DNA from: Kiritimatiellia bacterium
GTDB lineage: Bacteria > Verrucomicrobiota > Kiritimatiellia > CAIQIC01 > Lenti-01
DNA: 32,812 nt
NCBI GenBank assembly: GCA_028681135.1
Contig: JAQUJC010000038.1
Coordinates: 1-32,812, forward strand
Reading direction: 5' to 3'
The position numbers were made by a program, and so were the translations under genes. The notes under the pieces are model-generated. The model did no database searches. It saw only the letters and a program-made list of their open reading frames with translations, and was not told the origin of the DNA. This document shows positions 15,826 to 22,770 of this stretch, piece by piece; the first letter of the stretch is position 1; every line of letters begins with the position of its first letter.

Positions 15826-16640
15826 TCCACCCTTCTCTTTGTCCTGGTTAAGTGCGGATTCATTGCAACAGCCTGATCATACCAATTTGCCGCAGCGGCG
15901 GCATCCCCAAGCTGTTCGGCGGCACGGCCCAGGAACAGCAGCGTGTGGTCATGTCCCCAGGTTGCCTCCCAAGGAGACCGGACCTGGTCTTGTTGAAGCT
16001 TGAAGTGTTGAAGCGCCTGCATGAAATAATCATTTGCTCGGCCAATTTCATCAGGGTTCGACCCCGCGCGCTTCAGCGTACTGACTCCCATCAAATAGGC
16101 GGTCTGTGGATTCCCCTCCCCGTACGCGAGGGCTTTTTTCATATGCCCCAACACCTTGGGACCGTTCCACAGTGCAGTGACCGGTCGTGCCTGAATATGG
16201 ATTCCATACAGAGTGCCTATCATGGCATGGGCGTCACTGCGCTCCGGTCGTGCCTGAATGGCTTTACGCAGGGCTTCAAGAGCAAACGACTGAAATACAG
16301 CCGACTCGGATTGATTATCGGCCTCATTCAGGAAGATAACGGCATGGAAATACAGAGCCCCTGTCCAGTAGTCACGCCAGAATGAAACGTCGTCGGCTTC
16401 GACATCCAACTCTGCAAGGTGTGCCGCCGCGTTGGTCATGGATGGATAATCCCATTGCCGGATGGCCTGTTGCCCCTCTTCAATAGCCGTCAGCAGAGGT
16501 CCATTTTCAAGTTCGGCGCCAAAGGTCAAATACGGCATCAACCAAAGCAACAGGCAGACAAAAGAGCAGGCACACCATGGGATGTGCACACAGCTAACTG
16601 CTCCCTGAGGGAGCCCGCCCCTCATACCCTTCGAAAACAC
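15822..16640 (-). CDS. Exported TPR-like protein embedded in the carotenoid operon
   Basis: I chose a GTG start at 16640 because AGGAGG sits five bases before it, 14 bases after the crtM stop; an ATG at 16625 is the alternative. The 272-residue product has an N-terminal hydrophobic stretch (ACSFVCLLLWLMPYLTFGA, about residues 28-46) that acts as a signal peptide or anchor. It is followed by tetratricopeptide-like helical pairs, for example ALRKAIQARPERSDAHAMIGTLYG, MKKALAYGEGNPQTAYLMGV and a final AAANWYDQAVAMNPH. I do not recognise a specific family. Its stop overlaps the crtP start. TPR domains bind proteins or peptides, so it might scaffold the membrane carotenoid enzymes. The Staphylococcus cluster has no equivalent. 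Confidence 0.7.
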   Translation of the reverse strand: MFSKGMRGGLPQGAVSCVHIPWCACSFVCLLLWLMPYLTFGAELENGPLLTAIEEGQQAIRQWDYPSMTNAAAHLAELDVEADDVSFWRDYWTGALYFHAVIFLNEADNQSESAVFQSFALEALRKAIQARPERSDAHAMIGTLYGIHIQARPVTALWNGPKVLGHMKKALAYGEGNPQTAYLMGVSTLKRAGSNPDEIGRANDYFMQALQHFKLQQDQVRSPWEATWGHDHTLLFLGRAAEQLGDAAAAANWYDQAVAMNPHLTRTKRRVE

Positions 16641-16654
16641 GACCGCCTCCTGTA

Positions 16655-17461
16655 TTACTTGTAGCATGTGGCAACGATCTTCATTACATCGGTTCGCGAC
16701 AGTTTTTCCTTCCCGTTGTCCAGGGCATCCAGGGTCTCCCTGGCCAGCGCGAGGGGCAAGATACAAAAATCATAGGAGGCACCTCGCGGTAAGCGGGTCA
16801 TGTACCGATCGGCCAGTTCCATCTGCGTCCGGGCGTATCCCATCATGTCCGACATCTCCCACCCATCCGGGAAATAGTCCACTCCGCGCAGGGCATCTTC
16901 ATTTCGATTTCGCAAGATATTGACCGATTGCAGAGTCCGGCCAAAACCAATGGCTTCTTCCTCGCTTGTCGTGATGTTTTCAAACCATTTCCACATCTTT
17001 GACAACAGGAGCCCGACTCTCCCCGCCACATCGAAGGTGTACAGGTCCAGATCCTCCCGGGTATGAAGATTCCACCCGCGGCGGGACCATGCGGCCATCT
17101 GTTCGGCCATGTCGGCAGTGGTTTGAATGACCTCCGACCGGATATCCGGCGGCGCAACGCGCATGAGTTCACCCAGTTTCAGGGTGACCTCCGGCAGCGT
17201 TTGCTCAAAGGGCTGGAACAAGCTGTCAAACAAGTTGGCTTTTGAATCGACGTCTGCTGCCCGCAAACGGTGAGTAATTTCCAGCAGCAGGCGCTCTTTG
17301 ATGTCATCGGGAAGCCCAGGGTGATCTTCGACTTCATCAATGGCCCTCATACAGAGGTAGGCCGACCCAATGGCGCTCTGCAGGGGTTCGGGAGCTTTCA
17401 TGATCGGGACCAGGAAAGTGCGGCTGGTTGTCGCGAGCAATTTTACATAACAGGCAATCAT
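16655..17461 (-). CDS. crtM: CrtM-type squalene/phytoene synthase family protein (diapophytoene synthase)
   Basis: The 268-residue protein has the trans-isoprenyl head-to-head synthase pattern. The first aspartate motif lies in YLCMRAIDEVEDH (DxxxD at residues 42-46). The second lies in QSVNILRNRNEDALRGVDYFPDGW, where the usual D-x-x-E-D begins with Asn instead of Asp. It would condense two farnesyl diphosphates to 4,4'-diapophytoene (or, less likely here, squalene). It is the first gene of the crtM - TPR - crtP - crtQ - crtO - aldH operon. The start at 17461 has no ribosome-binding site and lies only about 8 bases from a -10 box, so the message may be leaderless. Assignment as CrtM and not squalene synthase rests mainly on the neighbours. 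Confidence 0.82.
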   Translation of the reverse strand: MIACYVKLLATTSRTFLVPIMKAPEPLQSAIGSAYLCMRAIDEVEDHPGLPDDIKERLLLEITHRLRAADVDSKANLFDSLFQPFEQTLPEVTLKLGELMRVAPPDIRSEVIQTTADMAEQMAAWSRRGWNLHTREDLDLYTFDVAGRVGLLLSKMWKWFENITTSEEEAIGFGRTLQSVNILRNRNEDALRGVDYFPDGWEMSDMMGYARTQMELADRYMTRLPRGASYDFCILPLALARETLDALDNGKEKLSRTDVMKIVATCYK

Positions 17462-17469
17462 GAGGGTGT

Positions 17470-17497
17470 ATCTTACACCAGAATTCGGATCTGTCAG
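17470..17497 (-). promoter_or_regulatory. Probable promoter of the carotenoid operon
   Basis: On the minus strand, CTGACA (17492-17497) and TAAGAT (17470-17475) are separated by 16 bases. They resemble a sigma-70 promoter in front of crtM. Transcription would start at or within a few bases of the ATG at 17461. Confidence 0.45.
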
Positions 17498-17744
17498 GAA
17501 ATTTGTCTATTTTCCCCAGCCCCACGAGCCAAGGGTATTCGCATCGCGTGTCAGGGACAGGCTCTAGCTACCGGTGACGGGCCTTCGGCCGGTCACATGC
17601 CGCGCTTGGAATAGCCAAGACATCGAAACCGGCTCGCCCGCGGATACCCCGGCATAGGTCACTGCTCGAACGGAACAGGTCAGCCGACGGCGGCCAAGAC
17701 AAATCCTTTGGACTTTTTTTCGATGTCATTTTAGAAAGAAGTGG
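17498..17744. other. Divergent control region between crtM and the BLUF gene
   Basis: The region contains GCCAAGACA at 17614-17622 and again at 17693-17701. It also contains a hairpin-forming inverted repeat, GTGAC-G-GGCC / GGCC-G-GTCAC at 17574-17596. A reverse copy of GCCAAGACA lies after the BLUF gene at 18263-18271. A TATAAA at 17745-17750 is a possible -10 box for the BLUF gene. No gene is seen here. The repeats are candidate operators, but their function is inference. Confidence 0.4.
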
Positions 17745-17776
17745 TATAAATGTCCATCGACATAGAGGAGAAGCAA

Positions 17777-18229
17777 ATGAAAATAGTAAGATTGATCTAC
17801 GCCAGCCGCTTAACCCGAGATACCGGTCCGGATGCCCTTGGTAAGATTATGACAGTATCGCGTCGGAACAACAAGAAACTGGGCGTCACCGGTGCCTTGT
17901 GCTACTCCCCCCGCGGGTTTCTCCAGATTCTGGAAGGACCAGCCGACATGGTCAACCAACTCTACGTTAAAATCATCAAGGACAAGCGTCATTCGGCTGT
18001 CACCCTCCTCGAGTATTCAGATATCCCCTATCGCGACTTTGAAAACTGGTCCATGGCCTATGTCCGGGCGGATGAAATTGCGCGGACTCTCCTTCAGAAG
18101 TTCAGCACCCGGAAGCTGTTCGATCCCTTTGAAATGGGGCCGACTCAGGCACGCGGCTTTTTAATGGCCGTGACAAAGGAACGCGCTGACTTCCTTGCCA
18201 AACAGGAAGCCGCCATTCGCAAGTCATAG
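17777..18229 (+). CDS. Short BLUF-domain blue-light photoreceptor
   Basis: The 150-residue protein is a BLUF domain (residues 1-95) plus a short helical tail. With the start at 17777 the photocycle residues fall exactly where they do in the cyanobacterial PixD (Slr1694): Tyr8 in LIYAS, Asn31/Asn32, Gln50 in FLQILEG, Trp91 and Met93 in NWSMAY. It should therefore bind FAD and respond to blue light. There is no fused output domain, so it would act by binding another protein. The ATG at 17777 is preferred over 17750 because GAGGAG lies seven bases upstream. It is divergent from the carotenoid operon and was probably selected together with it. Confidence 0.93.
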   Translation: MKIVRLIYASRLTRDTGPDALGKIMTVSRRNNKKLGVTGALCYSPRGFLQILEGPADMVNQLYVKIIKDKRHSAVTLLEYSDIPYRDFENWSMAYVRADEIARTLLQKFSTRKLFDPFEMGPTQARGFLMAVTKERADFLAKQEAAIRKS

Positions 18230-18261
18230 ACCGCTTTAAACCTATTTCCCGCCTAGCTGTT

Positions 18262-18301
18262 TTGTCTTGGCCCCCGCGCCCTTATACAGGTGGCAAGACA
18301 A
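18262..18301. other. Inverted repeat after the BLUF gene
   Basis: TTGTCTTG (18262-18269) pairs perfectly with CAAGACAA (18294-18301) around a 24-base loop that holds some further pairing. There is no T-run, so it is a poor intrinsic terminator. The arms repeat the GCCAAGACA motif seen upstream of the BLUF gene. Confidence 0.5.
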
Positions 18302-18342
18302 TGGGCCAATGAATCTTAATATGGCCCCTGGCACACCACGTA

Positions 18343-18371
18343 TTGACCGGGTGAATCCCTTGCCGTAGGAT
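18343..18371 (+). promoter_or_regulatory. Probable promoter of the tolQRA operon
   Basis: TTGACC (18343-18348) and TAGGAT (18366-18371) are separated by 17 bases, a good sigma-70-like pair. It lies 33 bases ahead of the tolQ ATG at 18405. Confidence 0.5.
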
Positions 18372-18404
18372 AAGGCTTTTCAACCATCTTGTCGTGAGGT
18401 CGCC

Positions 18405-19148
18405 ATGGGTTTGACTGCTTTCGGTGCGGGTCTGCCACTCGCCAATATTATACTGGACACCTTTTTGATTTCCGATGCCGTCGGTAAAGTCATCGTGGTG
18501 GTGCTGGTTCTGGCATCGATTGTCGCCTGGTGCATTATGCTGGCCAAGCACCTCGAGTTGCGGCGCGTGGAACGCTCCGACCACCGTTTCCACCGCACTT
18601 TCGATCACCAGGAAAATCCGCTCGAGATATTTGTACGCGGCCCGGCCCATCCCGGCAGTCCCATGGCGCGGGTTTACGACAAGGCCTGCCAGGCCCTCAA
18701 GCGCGAATTTGCGACCCAGGCCCATAAGCAGCACCGGACTCTTGACCGCATTGACCTCTCGCAGGAAAAGCTCTCGGCCCTGCAGATTGACTCCATCCGC
18801 AAAGTGGCCGAATGCGAGGCTGCCAATCAAATCTTGCTGATCGAAGACCAGATGTCGTGGCTGGGCACGGTTTACACCACGGCCCCCATGATGGGACTGT
18901 TCGGCACCGTCTGGGGCGTCATGGCTGCCTTCCACGGTATGGGCCAGCACGGCACCCCCAACATCGCCGCCGTCGCCCCCGGCATCTCCAGCGCCATGCT
19001 CACTACCGTTGTCGGCTTGTTGGTCGCCATCCCCTCGGCCATCGGCTGCAACAAACTCAACGAGAAAATCCGATTCCTGGGCATTCAGCTCGAAAACTTC
19101 CCCGAAGAGTTCGCCACCAAACTGCAGCAGGCCTTCCTCTACGAGTAG
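18405..19148 (+). CDS. tolQ: TolQ/ExbB/MotA-type proton channel protein
   Basis: The 247-residue inner-membrane protein has a first hydrophobic helix (about residues 26-46), a long cytoplasmic loop and two further helices. The C-terminal pair carries the family signature: GLFGTVWGVMAAFHGM (165-180) and then ISSAMLTTVVGLLVAIPSAIGCNKL. TolQ/ExbB proteins form the proton-conducting pentamer that energises TolR/TolA or ExbD/TonB. It is followed after five bases by a TolR/ExbD gene and then a TolA/TonB-like gene, which completes the motor set. I use the name tolQ for context; ExbB would be an equally fair name. Confidence 0.85.
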   Translation: MGLTAFGAGLPLANIILDTFLISDAVGKVIVVVLVLASIVAWCIMLAKHLELRRVERSDHRFHRTFDHQENPLEIFVRGPAHPGSPMARVYDKACQALKREFATQAHKQHRTLDRIDLSQEKLSALQIDSIRKVAECEAANQILLIEDQMSWLGTVYTTAPMMGLFGTVWGVMAAFHGMGQHGTPNIAAVAPGISSAMLTTVVGLLVAIPSAIGCNKLNEKIRFLGIQLENFPEEFATKLQQAFLYE

Positions 19149-19153
19149 TTCCC

Positions 19154-19567
19154 ATGGCCCGCCGCACCCCCCTCAATCGTAACCGCCAGATCAGCGAGAT
19201 CAATATGACCCCGCTGCTCGACCTGACTTTTCTGCTCCTGATCACCTTCATCATTACGGTTCCGCTCATTGAACAGGGCATCCAGGTCCGCCTGCCCAAG
19301 GGCAAGGGCAAGGCCAGCGCGATGGAACAGCCCAACACCTGCTCCATCACTCTCGACGAGCAGGGCGCGATCTTCCTCGATAACGTCCCCATCGCCGACG
19401 AGGTTCTCGCCGCTGAACTCCTGGCCAAGGCCCAAACGGACCCCGACGTCACCATCCTGGTCCGCGCCGATGAACGCCTGGCCTATGGCAAGGTGGTCGC
19501 CGTGATGCGCCTGTTGCACGATGCCGATATCTCCCGGATGGCCCTCGTCACCGCCCCCGAACCATGA
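19154..19567 (+). CDS. tolR: TolR/ExbD-type biopolymer transport protein
   Basis: The 137-residue protein has a short basic cytoplasmic N-terminus. It is followed by INMTPLLDLTFLLLITFIITVPL, the single membrane helix with the conserved aspartate in the MTPLLD motif that couples proton flow. The periplasmic part ends with the usual VTILVRADERLAYGKVV segment. The start at 19154 is chosen because the TolR homology begins there; the longer frame reads through tolQ. The stop overlaps the next start (ATGA), indicating translational coupling. Confidence 0.92.
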   Translation: MARRTPLNRNRQISEINMTPLLDLTFLLLITFIITVPLIEQGIQVRLPKGKGKASAMEQPNTCSITLDEQGAIFLDNVPIADEVLAAELLAKAQTDPDVTILVRADERLAYGKVVAVMRLLHDADISRMALVTAPEP

Positions 19568-20277
19568 ATAAGCGTCGGCTCCAGCGCCAAAGCTTGAAGG
19601 TAAGCCTGGGGCTGCATGGGGTCGCCCTCGTGCTCCTGCTGGTGATCCCGTGGTTTCTCAAGGGGTGCCGCGCCCGCCGCCCCCCGGAGCAGCTTATGTT
19701 CGTCGAGTTCACCGTCTCTGTGCCGCCCCCCGCCGAGCCCGACCCCGCGCCGCCGTCCCCCGAACCGCCTACGCCCGAACCGCCCACGCCCGTCGACGAC
19801 ATTCTGATACCCGAAAAGAAGCCTGAGCCCCCCAAACCAAAACCCAAACCAAAGCCGACCATCAAGCGCGGCAAACGCATCAATCGCCGGGAGCCACCCC
19901 CCACCGACCCCCCTCTATCCCAGGCCGAAATCGACCGCCTGCTCAAGTTGGGTGCCCACATCAGCAACAAAACCACCCTCCCCCCCCCCGGCCAGATCGA
20001 AATGGGCGCCTACTTCAATCACGTCAAGGAACGCATGTACGCCGCCTGGCAGCAGCCGGGCGGCCTCGGCAATCTCCCCGGATTAAGTGCTGACGTCGCC
20101 ATCACCGTCGAACCCGGCGGCCGTATTACCGCGCGCCGCCTCTCGCGCACCTCCGGCAATGCCCTCATGGACGACTCGGTCATGAAAGCGGTGCAATCCG
20201 TTGCCGCCCTGCGCCCGATGCCTGCCGGTCAGCACGCCCCCAAGGTCATCACGATCACCTTCGAACTCACCGACTGA
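19564..20277 (+). CDS. TolA/TonB-type energy transducer with Pro-rich linker
   Basis: The 237-residue protein has one N-terminal membrane helix (about residues 15-32), then a proline- and Lys/Glu-rich periplasmic linker (about 50-120, with PEPPTPEPPTP and KPKPKPKP repeats). A TonB/TolA C-terminal domain follows from about residue 145, with AWQQPGGLG and VEPGGRITARRLSRTSGNALMD. It would transmit force from the TolQ/TolR motor to an outer-membrane or periplasmic partner. The gene contains a run of ten C (19980-19989) coding for Pro-Pro-Pro. Its last 11 bases overlap the convergent solute-binding gene. TolB and Pal are not seen next to it. Confidence 0.85.
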   Translation: MNKRRLQRQSLKVSLGLHGVALVLLLVIPWFLKGCRARRPPEQLMFVEFTVSVPPPAEPDPAPPSPEPPTPEPPTPVDDILIPEKKPEPPKPKPKPKPTIKRGKRINRREPPPTDPPLSQAEIDRLLKLGAHISNKTTLPPPGQIEMGAYFNHVKERMYAAWQQPGGLGNLPGLSADVAITVEPGGRITARRLSRTSGNALMDDSVMKAVQSVAALRPMPAGQHAPKVITITFELTD

Positions 20278-21046
20278 CGGCGGCCAGCGCCGGACGATAG
20301 GGCATCCAACGGTTGAGAATCCGATCCAGGGTGCCGCCAGCGCGCCAGCGGGTCAGGGCGGCATTCGCCTGTTGCTTCAGCGCGGCATTATCCGACCGCA
20401 CCGCCCAGGCCAATTGCTGCGGCTTGAGGGAAATGGGCACCAATTCCAACCGTGACTCATTGCGTGTCACAAGATCTACCGCCACGGCCAAGTCACAAAC
20501 ATAGACATCCAGCCGCTGATTGACCAAATAAAAGGCTGCATCGTTATGCACACTTAAGGGCAAGATTTTGGCATTCTGGCACATCCGGCGCACATAGGCA
20601 TCGGCAGAGGTATCCTTGAGAACCCCGAGTTTCCCGTCCATCCGTTCCACAGCCTCGGCGGTGGCATAGCGTCCAGATTCTCCCCGCCGCACAACCGCCA
20701 CCAGCGGGTTATCCATGTAGCTGTCGCAAAAGGCCACCCGTGAGCGACGAGCCGGAGTGACCGTCAACCCCGACATCAGAATATCCACGCGCCCTTCATC
20801 CAGTTCTTCGAATTGCAGTTCCCAAGGGAGGGCCACCAATTGCAACGGACGCCCCAGATCGGCGGCAAGCTGCCGTGCAAAATCGCATTCGACACCCGCG
20901 GCCTTGTCCGCCCGCATCATAATCAGGGGCGGATAGTTGGGTGTAATCCCGACCCGCAGCGGCGGGGCATGGCTGTCCCGGATCGTTGAACAGGAACCCC
21001 CGGCCAGTAGAATCGTCGCTGCCGCCATCCAGTGTCGTATGCTCAT
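20267..21046 (-). CDS. Periplasmic solute-binding lipoprotein (family 3)
   Basis: The 259-residue protein has a lipobox LAGGSC with Cys19. It then shows the pattern of extracellular solute-binding family 3 (amino-acid type): LRVGITPNYPPLIM, VECDFARQLAADLGR, WELQFEELDEGRVDILMSGLTVTPARRSRVAFCDSYM and DVYVCDLAVAVDLV. No permease or ATPase gene is adjacent, so it may serve a distant ABC transporter or act as a sensory protein. It converges on tolA with an 11-base overlap. Confidence 0.85.
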   Translation of the reverse strand: MSIRHWMAAATILLAGGSCSTIRDSHAPPLRVGITPNYPPLIMMRADKAAGVECDFARQLAADLGRPLQLVALPWELQFEELDEGRVDILMSGLTVTPARRSRVAFCDSYMDNPLVAVVRRGESGRYATAEAVERMDGKLGVLKDTSADAYVRRMCQNAKILPLSVHNDAAFYLVNQRLDVYVCDLAVAVDLVTRNESRLELVPISLKPQQLAWAVRSDNAALKQQANAALTRWRAGGTLDRILNRWMPYRPALAAVSR

Positions 21047-21222
21047 GCTTCCTCCTGCGCCCTACCGGGCGTCTGCCGTACAGAACCTGTCAAAACCCCG
21101 CCCCAAACGCAAGGCCCCCGTTGCCTGCCATGGCGTCTGGGCTCGGTGCCCACCGCGGCCATGCGACGCGGGTGAAAGAGATTGCCTGCCATCGCAGTCT
21201 GCACCGGCGACAAACGCCCCCC

Positions 21223-22095
21223 TCATTCCGGGGCACCGGACAATACCAAGCGACGCCCCAGCACGATGCAGTTGTAGAGCACCCGCCCCACCTGATCACG
21301 GGTGAGAAATTCGTTGCTGCCCGGGACTTCGTCCAGAGAAACCACGGTCGCATTGGGAATGTCATACGTCCGCACCGCCAGTGCGGCATGTCCCCACAGT
21401 GTATCATTCGACAAATCCAGGTCGGAGGCATAATGCACCAGCAGCTTTTGGTCTTCCACAAACACCCACACCTCATTTGCCACTGGCGAAAGCGGTGCCA
21501 CATGCACAATGTGTTCTTCCCCCGGCCGTCTTTCCATCGCCAGCTGCAAATGCTCCCGCAGCGCTTTCCCCAGGCGCTTGGACAGCGCGGCATCCGGAAA
21601 GGTTGCCTGAGTGCGCATTTGCAAGAGATGGTCGCGCACATCCTGGCGCCGCGACTCCACCACCGTCGTCCCGCGTGGCGGCTCCGGCGGGAACGCCCGC
21701 CGCGCTACATTGACAATGCGAAAGCCGCCGCTCTGGACGCTGATGCCCAGCTCTTCGATCACATAATCGGTTTTTTTTAGCGTCACCGCCACCCCGATCC
21801 GCGGCAGGCAAATCTCCGCCCATTCGCTATGATCCTCTTCGTCCCGGTCCACGTCCAGCCGACGCACCCAAAACACAACAGCGTCTTCGCCCGCCCCCTT
21901 CTCGATGTCCACTTCGTCCAGATACCAGCGGTAGAGATGTTGGGTCACTTCGTAGAGATAGTCCCGCCCCGCGAGTGGTGGCGTCGCCTCGGCGTTGGTC
22001 GCCGCCGCCGCCGCCGGGAGCCCCGGTGACACGCTCTGTGCTGCCAGCAGCGTACTTTGCGCCGCCAGCACCATCCAAATCAGTCCTCGCTTCAT
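21223..22095 (-). CDS. Exported protein of unknown function, last gene of the efflux operon
   Basis: The 290-residue protein is unrecognised. It has a signal peptide (MKRGLIWMVLAAQSTLLAAQS), then an Ala-rich linker (PGLPAAAAATNAEATPP). The mature part has no cysteine-rich or membrane segment; stretches such as YLYEVTQHLYRWYLDEVD and an EDHSEWAEICLPRIGVAVTL segment suggest a mixed alpha/beta domain. The start is well supported by AAAGGAG five bases upstream. The ATG overlaps the stop of the SleB-like gene (ATGA), so it is translationally coupled to it and belongs to the RND efflux operon. Confidence 0.6.
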   Translation of the reverse strand: MKRGLIWMVLAAQSTLLAAQSVSPGLPAAAAATNAEATPPLAGRDYLYEVTQHLYRWYLDEVDIEKGAGEDAVVFWVRRLDVDRDEEDHSEWAEICLPRIGVAVTLKKTDYVIEELGISVQSGGFRIVNVARRAFPPEPPRGTTVVESRRQDVRDHLLQMRTQATFPDAALSKRLGKALREHLQLAMERRPGEEHIVHVAPLSPVANEVWVFVEDQKLLVHYASDLDLSNDTLWGHAALAVRTYDIPNATVVSLDEVPGSNEFLTRDQVGRVLYNCIVLGRRLVLSGAPE

Positions 22096-22766
22096 TGCGG
22101 CTCCTTTCGCAGTGTAAAAAATCGGTTCCCGCCCAGCAGCCCCTGCTGGGCATCCGGAATGGTCACGAAATTACCACCCGGGTTGTAGAAATCTTGGCCG
22201 GTCATCCAGGAATAGGCCCGCCCAGTCACGGGGATTCGGTTAATCTCCGCCAATTCAGCAAAGCGGTCCACCCCCGGAATCCCGCCCGCCAGGTAGGACC
22301 TCGCCATCCCCTGCGCGAAATTCAGCAACCGCGCAAACCGCCCTGGTTGCCCACCGCTATTGGCAATCCGCAACAGGTTGTCCACCCGTGCTTCCACGCG
22401 CGGAGCGGCCGCCGGATTCCCCTGCGCATCGCGATAAAAACCCTCGCACTGGTTCTTGGCCATGATCACGTCGAGAGTGTTTTGCGTTCGTACCGCCGCA
22501 ATTTCTTTCTGTTTGTAGCCTGCGGGGATGTGGTGAATCCGCGCGTGCAGCACCCATAGCACGGACAGCATCGCGGCCTTGGTGTCCTGCTCGCCGACAT
22601 AGCCGCGCTCGCCAGGAAAGGGCGTTTCATTGATCAGCAGTCGCGCCAAATAGCCCGCCGGGGCTGTCGCAGGGTCCAGTTGGGCAAATACGGGCGCCCC
22701 GAATGCGGGCCCCGCCAGCAGCAGCAGCAGCAGCAGCGCCAGGAAACGGCATTCCTTCACGGCCAT
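22092..22766 (-). CDS. Exported protein, possibly SleB/lysozyme-like cell-wall hydrolase
   Basis: The 224-residue protein (ATG at 22766, four bases beyond the RND pump stop; the frame extends to a GTG at 22787 inside the pump gene) has a leucine-rich signal peptide. An early glutamate, in LINETPFPGERGY, precedes a helix with KAAMLSVLWVLHAR, and RAYSWMTGQDFYNPGG occurs near the C-terminus. This order resembles SleB-type hydrolases (E, then A..VLNR, then the F-SWT segment), but the match is loose. The downstream gene is coupled to it. Its link to the efflux pump is unexplained. Confidence 0.5.
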   Translation of the reverse strand: MAVKECRFLALLLLLLLAGPAFGAPVFAQLDPATAPAGYLARLLINETPFPGERGYVGEQDTKAAMLSVLWVLHARIHHIPAGYKQKEIAAVRTQNTLDVIMAKNQCEGFYRDAQGNPAAAPRVEARVDNLLRIANSGGQPGRFARLLNFAQGMARSYLAGGIPGVDRFAELAEINRIPVTGRAYSWMTGQDFYNPGGNFVTIPDAQQGLLGGNRFFTLRKEPQ

Positions 22767-22770
22767 CGAC

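Noticed and set aside
18282-18950. Minus-strand ORF of 222 codons opposite tolQ
   Set aside because: Composition and overlap show it is the antisense shadow of the well-supported tolQ gene.
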